Shown piece by piece: positions 9,600-35,700 of a stretch of 64,000 nt of DNA (positions are counted from its first letter, which is position 1; the number at the start of each line of letters is the position of its first letter). The DNA comes from Archilochus colubris (Eukaryota; Chordata; Aves; Apodiformes; Trochilidae), in NCBI GenBank assembly GCA_023079485.1, contig CM041090.1:12969403-13033402 (forward strand), in the 5' to 3' direction. The notes beneath the pieces were generated by a model. That model was not told the origin of the DNA. It did no database searches and saw only the letters and a list, made by a program, of their open reading frames with translations. The translations under genes were made by a program, and so were the position numbers.

Positions 9600-12025
9600 A
9601 CCACTGACTTTCTGGGCTGGAAAGATTTTCGGGAAACAGTGGGCTGGTGAAAAGAAAAAATACACTATTGGCGGGAGGGGCGGGAGGAAGGGGGGAGTGG
9701 TGGGAGAGGGTGAGGAGCTCAGTGAATGCAGCGATCTGCAGAAGCGAAAATGTGCGTGATTTCACAGGGGCACCCGAGTTAGGACCTGGAAAGTCCTGCA
9801 GCCGCGGGGAGCCGGAGGAGAATCAAAGTGGGCTGAGACGAATAAAAAGTGGCTCAAGTTGTAAGAAACCGCCGTAAAAGCAAAGGAAAGTGTGGTGAAG
9901 AGCGACTTTGTGGGCAGGAGTTTGAACTGTGGCATAATCCTGACTATAAAAAGGAAAAGGTACTATTTACAGCCCATACTGTTCCTTGCGAGCAAGACAA
10001 AAAAAAAAAAAAAAAAAAAACAAAAAACAAAAAACAAAACTCGCTGATATTACTACGGGGACCTGGTGATGTAATCCCGCAGCCAAATTTTACCAGGCAG
10101 ATCGATTTCTTCATTAAATATGGCACATTTCCTAGAACGATAGTTCAAGATAAAATACCAATCCAAATATGCACAGTTTTTCATCCTGTTTCGCGGTATC
10201 CTTAGCCTGTCCTCGGGGAATTTTGCCTGCAAATGTAGCCTATGTGTTGCCGAACACAATGGCATCAACCAAAAATACTCGAACTAAACGCACAAACAAA
10301 CATTGAATAAAGTTACAGACAAGATTAAGGTTCAAGTTATTTGTCCCCGTGGCAAGGCGTCAATTGTTCTAACAGATGTAAGGACGATAAGAGGATTTAA
10401 ACCACGCGATTTTAATAAAACAGATTAGCAATAGGTGCTTTCCACAAATGCTAGGAACCGTAAAATAAATCTAGTCTAAATTATCCATCAGACCAGAACA
10501 CTGCCTACAAGAAGTACAGAAAATTTCCAAAGATATCTAATACTATTTAGTCCAAGCATGGCTTCTTTCCCCCAAATAACTTTCTATTTGCATTATTTCT
10601 TGTGCTAGGCGCACAAGCGCGTACAAAACAGTGGTTTAAGATCCCTGGTGGAATATATTCTTGAAATCTGAAATATTACCTGTTGTGCCATCCGCTTTGG
10701 CAAGGCTGTGGAAAAGGAGAGAGAGAGGGATCGAGCGAGCAAGCGAGGCATGTCTCAAAGCCAGCAAAGGACTAAGATGCCACACTTCGGAAAGGCTGAT
10801 TGAAAACAGACTCTTCTTAAGTTTTGGAGGATTTTCTCTCTCACTCCTTCCAAGGGCTAAGAAGCCGATTTGGGAGTTTGAAGGGAATAGGTTTCAGCGT
10901 CCATATTTGTTCTGGTGCACTTGTAAAATGCGATTTGAAGAGGATCTTTAGCCCTCTGATTGTCTTTGTATTGTTTTTCTTGAAACGGATCTTTTGCCCT
11001 TAATGAATCCCCACACAGCTGGACAGCTCCTGCTCGGACACCGAGAGCGCTAACCCCACTCTGACCCCAATTTGACACCACAAGATGAAATTTTACCGCC
11101 TGTTAAAACCATTTCCAGCCTTGCCAAAAGGAGCTGGCTGTTGACTGAGATGCACTTCCATACCGGACACCTCATTTCTCTTCGGACTTTTGAGCCGATC
11201 TAAGGGGGAGGGGGGGGGGAAAAAAAAAAAAGAAAGAAAGAAAGAAAGAAAAACAACAAAAAACCCAAACCAAACAACAAAACAATAAAACCAAAACCAG
11301 CCTCCAAACACACACATACCCGCCCCACCGACTCGTCTTTGCTGTGAAACTGATGCACGAGAAATGGAAATCAGCCAATTCAATTTTCCCGAATTACTGT
11401 GTTTTAAAAGAAATATGTCAGCAGACTGGGGTGGGGGATGTGTGTTGTAGATAAAAAATTACCTAAGAATGTGGAAGCCTCGACCCCCTGCACACACTTA
11501 TCGCATTTTCCTCCGAGTTACCAACAGCATCTTTGTTAATAGCAGAGTACTTTCACTTAAGGGTGCTAAATTGAGATCCCTTTTTAATGGCTAAACTGTA
11601 GCGCTTTATAAACCATGTTCTCTGTGTGCTTTAATCCACTGGGATAGAGAAGAGGAAAAAAGGCTTCAACTCTTTTCATGGGAAAAAAAAAAAAAGACAC
11701 AGGAAGAACATTAAAGCTCTTAATTTACTATATGAAATTTCACTTTCTATCAAGTTAAAATATTTTTTTCTAAGTTGGTCCCTGTCCCAGATTACACACA
11801 TGCACAGCAGGGTGAGCCAATGCAGGGGGTTAATTAGTTTAGGAGAGGAAGAAAGAAAGAAAAAGAAAGGAAAGAGAGAAAAAAAAAAGTGAAAGGAACA
11901 ACATTGAACACTACAAAAAACCTTTGGCTGCTTTTTTTACAGCTTTGATTTAGATTGCTTTCTAAAAATTTCTTGGTCCAGATAACTGAGATTCACAGGG
12001 ATTTCCGTGAAAAACAGAATTATGG

Positions 12026-12056
<31 letters not shown>

Positions 12057-12440
12057 TCAGGTCTAAAATTATATCCTAAGCAATGGAATGGCTTCTTCTG
12101 TGGAAGCCTAGTCATCTAAAATTGATTTTTCAGAAGAAAACTGGTGAACTTCTCCCACAGCTTAATGTTTGAAGAGAAATACATGTAGCTTTCTATGAAG
12201 TTGTATTACTTTTGCATGGCAACATTACAAGACCTCTTTTTTGGTGATACTGAAACTATTTGAAATGAGACACAATGGTATATCTCAAGAAGCAAGGCTC
12301 TGGGTTTGCACTGCCTCAGGTTAAAACCAAGTTTGTAAGCTACAAATATTTAAAACATTTCTTCTAAGCTGACTATATGGGCTGTATGATTGTATTAAAT
12401 GATTGCAGCAAGTTTAGAAATCTGGCATCTTTGGGGCAGG
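9600..12440. other. Upstream DNA with patchy enhancer-like segments
   Basis: No supported gene. Complex AT-rich segments with homeodomain cores (about 10060-10560) alternate with A-rich or G-rich simple sequence (about 9999-10040, 11205-11300 and 11840-11890) and a 29-base poly-A at 12026. I do not see splice-bounded coding frames. Confidence 0.45.
12026..12054. repeat. Poly-A homopolymer, 29 bases
   Basis: An uninterrupted A run with no recognisable retroposon body on its 5' side. Confidence 0.95.
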
Positions 12441-13130
12441 GAGGGGTGAGACAGACATACCATTCACCGATGACTAGATCTCTTAAAAAAATCTGTTAGA
12501 AAACTACAGCTGTAGAAGTAGGAAAGGATTTGCATAACCTACTGCTCTGTAGGTCTCCGCGCACCCAAAGGATTAGCCAAGCATTCATTATCATGAATAT
12601 CTTGAATTACGTTACCGATTTATACGACAGAGTATAAAATACTGCACAAGAAGACCGGCTTTTTCCCTGCGAAATGAATCGACTTAACCACTGCTTGAAA
12701 GAGATCTACATACTAAGGGCTTTTTTACTCACCTCTCGTTACAGTCCCGTGAAAGTCAGTCACAGCAATTCGGTTGCTCTTAGGACTAGCTTTAATCTTG
12801 GAGGAGATCCTCTAGGAAAAAAGAAAAGGGTCTGCTCTCCGGCTTCTGGCAGGTTTTAAGTAGAGTGCAACTCTGGCTAAAAGTAGAAGGACTTTTCTCA
12901 ATATTCCCCTCATAATTGTAAATAAAGCCCTGCTCTGCGGGGCTCGGCAATATCAGAACACGCAGGAATGCCCACTGGCGTTTGTCAGCCCTCCACACTA
13001 TCTTTCTTTATATGTGAGGGCTGATTTCCCGCAGACATCATTGTTATGATGGCTCATTTAATCAAACTGTTTAATTGCTCCGGTAATCACTATCATCATC
13101 ACAGGTACTCAATCATTCATCATTTTGGAG
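12440..13130. promoter_or_regulatory. Candidate proximal enhancer with E-box palindrome and octamer
   Basis: This complex, non-repetitive AT-rich stretch contains a perfect 12-base palindrome, CTACAGCTGTAG (12504-12515), centred on an E-box. It also has a perfect POU octamer, ATTTGCAT (12528-12535), many TAAT cores and retained CpGs. The right part (13035-13130) is dense in TTAAT, ATCAT and GGTAATCAC elements. It lies 2-2.5 kb upstream of the promoter. Conservation is untested. Confidence 0.45.
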
Positions 13131-14500
13131 GGGTTTATTGACCTCTGGAGCTCATTCCCCACGCCTATTAAAATCAGGCCAAATATCTATAACTACCCCT
13201 TGAGTCATTTTCTTAAGGTTGCTTGGGTTTTTTTCTTGGTTTGATTTTTGGTTTGGGTTTTTTTGTTTGTTTGTTTTGTTGTTCTGTTTTGGTTTATTTC
13301 TAAATCTTAAAGACATCGCCATCATCACTAAGAATGAAACAAACCCAAACAAAAGCTATCTGAATAAATCATATTTTTAGCCATGTATTTTTTAAAGCCA
13401 TCTACGTATGAGGCCACATTCAGAACTGAGTACATAATCATTGATAAATCCCACTATTAACGGGATAGTCTGTTTTAGATTTTATGTGCAGGGGACCGTG
13501 AACGAGGGTGGGGGGCTGGGGAGGACAAAACTGCAGCAATCGATAGTTTGACCATCGCTCCTCCCCTAAACTTCAAGCATCCCCCATGATTGATGATCCC
13601 GGGTAGCTTTGGTAATTGACTGTTCGGAGGTAAGGCATGTTGTAGCTCCAGCAAAGCGATTGGGCGAGAGAAACACACCAAAATTAACGTGTGTGTGTGC
13701 GTGTGTGTTTGGAAAAGTTCATTTGGTGCTCAAGGGTGGGGGGTGCATCATCTCACTTAATTTGCTAAATAACCCCATGTAATTAGCACTACCATTAGAA
13801 GGCATTACCGAGCTAATACTTCATCATACATTCCACAAGCACAACGTCGATACACGGCAAAGTCCAGCAACATACATACGTAAATGCAGCGCTTACCGCC
13901 GGATCCGCTCAAAATGAACACGCAAACAAAAATCTACATAACATCTGGATCTCTCCCACAAAAGGCTGAGCATGACTTTGTTTTTAAGCTCTTTTCAAAG
14001 CCTGGCAGCCTAATCGCAAAACTAAAAGGGATTTCCCCCTCTCTCTCTCTATCCCCCTCTCCGCCCCCTCCCCGCCACCTCTCCCCCCAAGACATCCACA
14101 GCGTGCTTGATAGCAGCGATCACTTAATGAAGAGTGGTGCCAAACACGGCTTGAATGAGGCGTTCTCTTCATGCCCTGGAAAATTAATTTTTAGAGAAGC
14201 ACAATGAAATGTCAGAGGAAAGAAACCACACTTGCAACACAACATGCTGGCGGAGCCGCGAGTCCTTGGCCGGAGCAGGCTCGCTGCCCGGGAAAGATCA
14301 ACTTTGCGCGGCCCCCCCGTACACACTGTAGCCCTCCGTGCCCGCGGACTCGCATACCGTTCGCGGCAACAGCGATAGCCGGCGATTTAAATAAATAATT
14401 CAGAGCACAATTCAGAGGCTAAACATCGCGGTTAATCGGAAGGTATTTTGTTGCTAAAATAATCTAGCGCAAACCAACCCGGGGCTGGGCTTCTATCGCA
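13131..14500. other. Promoter-flanking DNA without a gene
   Basis: It includes a T-rich run at about 13225-13290, a complex AT-rich segment with retained CpGs (about 13540-13900), a C/T tract at 14037-14095 and a rise in GC from about 14220. No supported ORF. The composition suggests continued regulatory content up to the promoter island. Confidence 0.45.
13587..13594 (+). promoter_or_regulatory. PBX-HOX composite site
   Basis: TGATTGAT is the classical anterior-HOX/PBX bipartite site. It lies about 1.4 kb upstream of the predicted MEIS2 start, in a complex AT-rich segment that also contains ATCGATAG (about 13539). An 8-base motif can arise by chance; its setting is what makes it notable. 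Confidence 0.35.
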
Positions 14501-14564
14501 CTTTTCTTCTCGCTCTCTGCAGTTTTCCCCTGCCTCTCCCCCCTCTCGCACACACGCACTCTCC

Positions 14565-14680
14565 CTGTCCTTCCTCCCCTGCCTGCCTCCCTCCCTCCCC
14601 TCCCTCCCTCCCTCCCTCGCTCCCTCCCTCGCTCCCTCCCTTCCTCCCTCCCTCTCTCTCGCACGCTCGCTCGCTCCTTC
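14565..14680. repeat. (CCCT)n pyrimidine tract at the promoter edge
   Basis: Nearly pure C/T sequence, mostly CCCT units with a few G interruptions, just upstream of the GCC-rich promoter core. Such mirror-type purine/pyrimidine tracts are common at developmental promoters and can form triplex or G-quadruplex structures on the purine strand. Confidence 0.8.
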
Positions 14681-14689
14681 CTACACGCG

Positions 14690-15060
14690 TTGCTTCGCTC
14701 GGGGCAGGGGCTGCTGCGCGGCTCCCCCCGCGCGGCGCCGCGGCCGCCCCGCCGCCGCGCTGCCGCTGCGCTGCCCTGCGCACCCTCGGCGCTCCGCCGG
14801 CTGGGGCGCCCCGCCGCCGCCCGTGCCCGCCGCCGCCCCGCGCCCTCCGCCGCCGCCGCTCCCCGCCGCCGCCGCTGCCGCCGCCGCCGCTCCCCGCCGC
14901 CGCTGCCGCCGCCGCCGCCGCGCTGCAGGACTGGCTATGGCCACCACTACTTCCGGGTTCCGTCACTTCATTCTCCCGCCGATCAGCGCTGCAAAACTGA
15001 GCCTCTTCTATAAGGCAGCCAGCAGCCAACCTGCCAACACTTACTGACACTCACTCATCT
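14690..15060 (+). promoter_or_regulatory. MEIS2 CpG-island promoter
   Basis: A very CpG-dense block rich in GCC repeats (about 14740-14925) is followed by an ETS site, ACTTCCGGG (14949-14957), a CRE half-site CGTCA (about 14961) and a TATA-like TATAAGG (15009-15015). If the TATA-like box is used, transcription would start near 15035-15045. It lies about 0.8 kb upstream of the MEIS2 start codon. The long ORFs that cross it in several frames are composition artefacts of GCC repeats. Start-site mapping is inferred. Confidence 0.7.
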
Positions 15061-15456
15061 CAGAGAGCGAGGGAGAGAGGGAGACAAAATACCTGCCGGG
15101 AGGAGGAAAAAAAAAAAAAAAAAAAAAAAAGAGAGAGAGAAAGAGAGGGGGAAGTCTGGGCTTTGCAAACTACTCAATTTTTCTTCGCATCTTTCCCCAC
15201 CCCCTTTCACAGTACTTTAAAAAAAAAAATCAACAACCAAAAAACAAACAAAAAACCAACAACCCAAAAAAACCAACAACAACAGCAAAAAAAAAAAAAA
15301 AAACAAAAAACAAAAAACCAAACCTTTAGAGATCCTAAAAGGCAAAACCTGAGCGCGGAGTTACTGGAAGAAGAAACCGGGGTTAAAAAAGATTCCTCCT
15401 CTCTTCTTCATCATCATCAACCATCATTCATTCACTACCTTGACATTCCCTGGCTT

Positions 15457-15466
15457 TGATTGACAG
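15457..15466 (+). promoter_or_regulatory. PBX-MEIS composite site
   Basis: TGATTGACAG is the textbook decamer for PBX-MEIS/PREP heterodimers (PBX half TGATT, MEIS half TGACAG). Its last three bases overlap an E-box, CAGCTG (15464-15469). It lies in the predicted 5' leader of MEIS2, which suggests auto- or cross-regulation by TALE factors. Confidence 0.6.
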
Positions 15467-15484
15467 CTGGAGTGGCAAAAAGCC

Positions 15485-15535
15485 ATGAGACACGACAGTT
15501 TGGTTACATGTGGGTTGCTGACGGGCCGATCGTAA
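15485..15535 (+). other. Upstream ORF 1 (16 codons)
   Basis: An ATG with a good start context (G at -3, A at +4) opens a 16-codon frame ending in TAA. It lies in the predicted leader, about 385 bases before the MEIS2 ATG. Its peptide resembles nothing I know. If the leader is transcribed as predicted, it could lower initiation at the main ATG. Confidence 0.4.
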
Positions 15536-15555
15536 CCTTCAGTTTGGGGGCTTGA
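15508..15555 (+). other. Upstream ORF 2, overlapping uORF 1
   Basis: A second ATG, in another frame, opens 15 codons and ends in TGA beyond the stop of uORF 1. The context is moderate (A at -3, T at +4). The overlap would limit reinitiation between the two. Confidence 0.35.
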
Positions 15556-15869
15556 CTATTTTTTTTTTTTTTCGTAGAGAAAGAAAAAAGGAAAAAGAGA
15601 GAGAGAAAAAGAAAAGAAAGAGAGAAAAAAAGAAGAAAACACAGAAACTCATCGTGGTTCCTGACTGTTTTTTATATATTATTGTTGTTGTTATTGTTGT
15701 TGTTGTTATTATTATTATTTACCCATATTGGAGGATAGGAGAAGTCTATAAGTGGGTTGCAAAAAAAAAAAAAAAAAAAAAGGAATCTTCTTCACTCTAA
15801 ATCACTTTCTTTGCTGGACTGGGATATTAAATATACGACACATCCAGGAGTTTATTGGAGCGCAGACTG

Positions 15870-31702
<15,833 letters not shown>

Positions 31703-32430
31703 TAAAGTAGGCATGACTAAAATAACTCCAGCTTTTTTTATTATATCAGTACATCTGCCTTAGAGTAAACATGGAGTGGCAGACTTGCAGTATAATCAGC
31801 TGTAACTTAGGGAGATGGTATTTCCTTTTCCTAACCCACTTAGCTGCATTTTATTATTATTTCAAAGTGAAATATCTAATCTTCAAACAAGCTTTGTAAT
31901 AACAATTGATTAGTTCTGCCAATTCCTTTACAAATTTGGTTATCTACAGTTTATTTTTGTGTGGTGTAAGTAAATATAATGGCAGACATACTCCCCAGCT
32001 GTGATGCAGTTGTTTGAGCTGGGTTATAGATGGAGAATTTAACCTGTCGTTTTAGCTGGGAAAGAGCCTCCATAAGAAGTTATGAAGCTGCTAAATAATT
32101 TAAAATAGAAGCAAAACTCAAATTGGACAGAAAAGCGCTTCTTGAAATGTGTGCTTGTACAGACTTGCTTCTGCCTCTGAAAAATCTGAATTCATAATGG
32201 TAAATAGAGATGTATTTGAACTGCAAAACCTGCTCTATCTAAACAGTGAAGCCTTCTCCAGGCTTCAGGAGGTTTGATAGTTATTTCAGATGTTTTTGTT
32301 TTATTTCCTACTGCATTGCACCTTGTGTGTGGTCATCTGTATCCATGCTGAGTGAGTGTTAAAGGCTGTCATTTTGATATGATAGTGTTTTACACTAGTT
32401 CATTAAACATATAAGTGACTCCAGAAGTCT

Positions 32431-32456
32431 GAGTCATAGACTTGAGTCTATGAGAC
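32431..32456. repeat. Short hairpin-forming inverted repeat
   Basis: GAGTCATAGACT (32431-32442) pairs with AGTCTATGA-GA-CTC across a two-base loop, with one two-base bulge. No precursor-like flanking pairing was seen, so it is not called a microRNA. Confidence 0.5.
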
Positions 32457-32629
32457 TCAAGCCTCCAGTGCTAAAAAGTTGGGTGAAGATGGTCTACTGG
32501 CACTCTTGGATTGTGACTGATTTGGGTTTTTTTTTAACACCAAAGTTTAAGGTGGGCTCCACTCTTGTTTTATTTGTAAACATGGAAAGCATCAGCTAGT
32601 GAATGAGACACTACATTTGCAGGGTCTTG

Positions 32630-32783
32630 GGACACGCTGCCTCCATCTCATGCCCCTGCAGCACTTGGTTACTGCTTTTCTCTCAAGAGGGAGAGCTTAC
32701 TCATACCAAGCAGAGCCTACTGGCAGGTCCATGATCCCAGTAGCCACACAGGATCTCAAAACTGGAGAGGGGACCAGCCTTTG
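32630..32783 (+). repeat. Duplicated 154-bp segment, copy A
   Basis: It aligns without gaps to 34416-34569 at roughly 88% identity. The core 148 bases show 18 differences by eye, 13 of them transitions. Similarity stops sharply at both ends. It is either an old local duplication or two members of a low-copy interspersed repeat. An open frame (MPLQHLVTAFLSR...) is shared by both copies but has no recognisable homology. Confidence 0.8.
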
Positions 32784-35700
32784 GGGTTAGAGCTGCTGCC
32801 ATCAGCCCCGTGCTGGGGGCCGCTTCCTGCCGTGCTTTCTGCCACGCTTGGGCGGCGGAGACGATTTGTGATTTCACGTCTCTCACGTGGCCCACTGCTT
32901 GGCACAGAGCTAGATCCCCTCGTCTGTCTCACGATCTGGTGTTGTACGTGTTGCAATTTGAGGAATCTTGCAAAGTTTGTTTCTGGTAGAGTGGTTTGGG
33001 TTTGTCTCCTATTTGTAGAAATTGTTTATACATTTGTAATCTTATTGCTGATAGAAAGCAGCCATGGCACAGGGTGTGATCCAGCTCTAACATGAGTCAT
33101 GGTGGATTTTTTCCTATGTGGTTGGATTGGAACTGTACAAATCCTAGAGAACTGTTACAGCTTCAGCAGCTAATGAAAGGGAGAGCTTGCCTGCTAAGCA
33201 GCAGATTGCTCTTAGGTCTATTAGCTGGCCGTAGACTTTACCTTTCATCAAGTGTTTACATTGTATATTGTGGCTGAGATACTTGGTGTAGCAGATGATC
33301 ATTTACAGATTTACAAATGATTCCTCTAGGTCATCTGCCACAGCTTATTCATTCCACCCCTAGGTGAGAAATTTCTTCACACCTGTATCTCCACTTTGAC
33401 CCAGCAACCCTTTACCAATTAGAAGAGTTCTTCTTCATTGAACCATACTTAATGTAAAGAAATTCCTTCTATCAACATCCAGGAGTCCTCCAGTTCACTA
33501 GTCTTCCATCCCTTGTCACATAGCTCAGGGTGCTAAGCATGAGAAAAAGTGGTTGATGATGTTGATGATAACTACACCAACCTCCCACTGGAGACTGAGA
33601 TTTCTGGCAGTATTTATGATTTAAGTAAACATGTTACACTCATTTCGGCAGCAAGGGAACAACTGCTGAAGGGTCAAATCAGTCAAGAGTACTGCCTGGT
33701 GTAGCAGGGTAAAACATGGCTAGTATGCTTCTCTTTCTGCTCAGTTGGGGCTTTTAAAGGAAAGCAGTTGTCCAGTGGCAAATCAGCATTCCACTCAGCT
33801 GCTGGCAGCTGAAAGATGTATGATCCTACAGCACTGGGAAAATTCCCATTGGAGACTGCTTTGAATTGCTCTGCCCCTCTCAGCCCTGGGAAAGAGTAAG
33901 GAGAGTGAGGCTTTTATTGAATTTTCTTTGCACTTCCTTGAGGGTGCCAGGTTTATTTCATAACTTCTGAACCGGTAGTGAGTTGGTCCCAGGCAATGCC
34001 AAAATGGGGAGATGCCTTCTTGAGCTATTCTGGTGCAGTTACTTATTTTGGTCAACTTGGTTTCCCTGTAGTTTTGTCAAGACTGTCCACAACTACTGAT
34101 TCAAGTACTCTGCTTGCCCCAAAGGATTTCTTGGGAATGGGAACTCATCAGAGTCTTGGGTTACATCAGCAACTTAGTCTCCTCAACTGATGCCTGGTGG
34201 CAGTAGAGATTGATTCAAAGCAGAATCAGTCTCTTCTGGCTCTTGGGACCACACTTTCTAGGGGTCTCTGCTTTTGCCTGTAAGTCTATGATGTGGGCCT
34301 TGTGGTTTGTTTTTGTTTTTTTAATTTTTTTTTTAAATGTGTGTGTGGGAAAGCAGATGGAAAAGAGTTAGGTGATTATATTATTTTTGTAGAATTTCTC
34401 TTTGTGGCATAGATAGGATATGCTGCCTCCATCTCATGCCTCTCCAGCATTTGGTTACTGCTTTTCTCTCAAGAGTGAGGGCTCACTCATACCAAACAGA
34501 CCCTACTGACAGGTCTGTGATCCAAGTAGCCATGCAGGATCTCAGAGCTGGAGAGGGGAGCAGCCTCTGCACGACAGTGCATGACTGTCCTTTGCTGTCA
34601 AAAGGGTTAATCCAGGAAGTGTTTGGTAATATGAGAAACATGCTGGCACTGAAAGAGTTAATGAAAGGGCCTTCAGGCAGTAAATGTTGAAAGATTATCC
34701 TAATTTTATTAGTGGTGAGTGTCTTATGTTGTTCTTAACATGTCACCTCACTTGTTCAGCAGAAAACTAGGCTATACAGCATATTGATCATCCAGCAAAC
34801 CAAAGTACTAGTGACCTGTAATCTACCAAGCATTTATTGACTTTATCCCAGTTCAGATCCACACATGCAGATCAATGCTGTGTAGTACTGTTTTAGAGAT
34901 TAGTAATTATGTAGTATGTCCCATCAACTTTCTCCCTGCCCTGGAAACAGAAAGAGTTAAACATATCTGATAATAAAAATAAAACACTCTAAACATCTTA
35001 CAAAGGAGAAAAAGAAGAAGCTGATTTAATGGTTTAATGAGGCCATCTTCCAGAGACTTGTTTTGTGTAGGGCTTGCTTTGACCTTTCACTTTGCTCAGG
35101 AGCCCAACGCTTCATTTTTCACATTCTTGCAATTACGTTAACGCTTCAAGCATTTCTGACTCCAAGTCAGCTAGCAACACCAGGCATAACTCAACACTGT
35201 GAGTTTTTCTCCTCTCTGTAGATTCATTAACAGGTCACCGGGGTCCCAACTGAAATTTAAAACTGACTGGTTCTGTTGGGTTAGCTGAGTTATAGCAAGG
35301 GAGATGGCAGGAAAGGGGCTGAGAGAAGGGGAGGGGAGAGAGAGAAGACCCTAGGGTTTTTGCCAGTGAATATATGTGTAAAAAAACCTAAGCAGAAGAC
35401 TAAAAGGTGTGTGTAGCTTTATCATCCACCCTCTTCTTGGGAAAGGAAAAAACACATCTGAAAGTCTTCTGGGGTATTATGTTTTCCTTATTCTCTGTGA
35501 AACGAAGTGAAAATGGCCACTGCCTTTCCATACAAGGCTAAATGACTTCTTGAATTCAGTGTCTATTTGTACCACAGTGATGGATATGGGGCTCCCAGAC
35601 TTTAATTCCTATTTAATCTCTTTATGAGATATTAAAAAAAAAAAAAAGGCAGATTGCCCATGAAAAATCAGAAATAAATCTTTTTTAATTTTGAAAAACA

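Larger units (their letters stand above)
15040..15869 (+). other. Predicted MEIS2 5' untranslated leader
   Basis: This is the interval between the predicted start site and the MEIS2 ATG. It is unusual in composition: several poly-A or A/C-rich runs (about 15110-15130, 15218-15325 and 15762-15781), a GA-rich run (about 15575-15640) and TTG/TTA repeats (about 15676-15720). The last 90 bases before the ATG are complex and look conserved. It contains at least two upstream ORFs and a PBX-MEIS site. The exact 5' end, and whether it is interrupted by an intron, cannot be settled from sequence. Confidence 0.55.

Noticed and set aside
12001..12060. Poly-A at 12026 as the tail of a SINE or processed pseudogene
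   Set aside because: No element body, no target-site duplication and no coding similarity on its 5' side.
14823..15047. A 37-codon peptide starting at the ATG at 14937 as a uORF
   Set aside because: It lies largely upstream of the predicted transcription start, and the frame is also open through the GCC repeats, so it is probably not translated.
14493..15050. 185-codon ORF on the minus strand across the promoter
   Set aside because: It consists of Gly/Arg/Ala/Ser runs produced by reading GCC and CCCT repeats backwards; no domain and no splice or start evidence.
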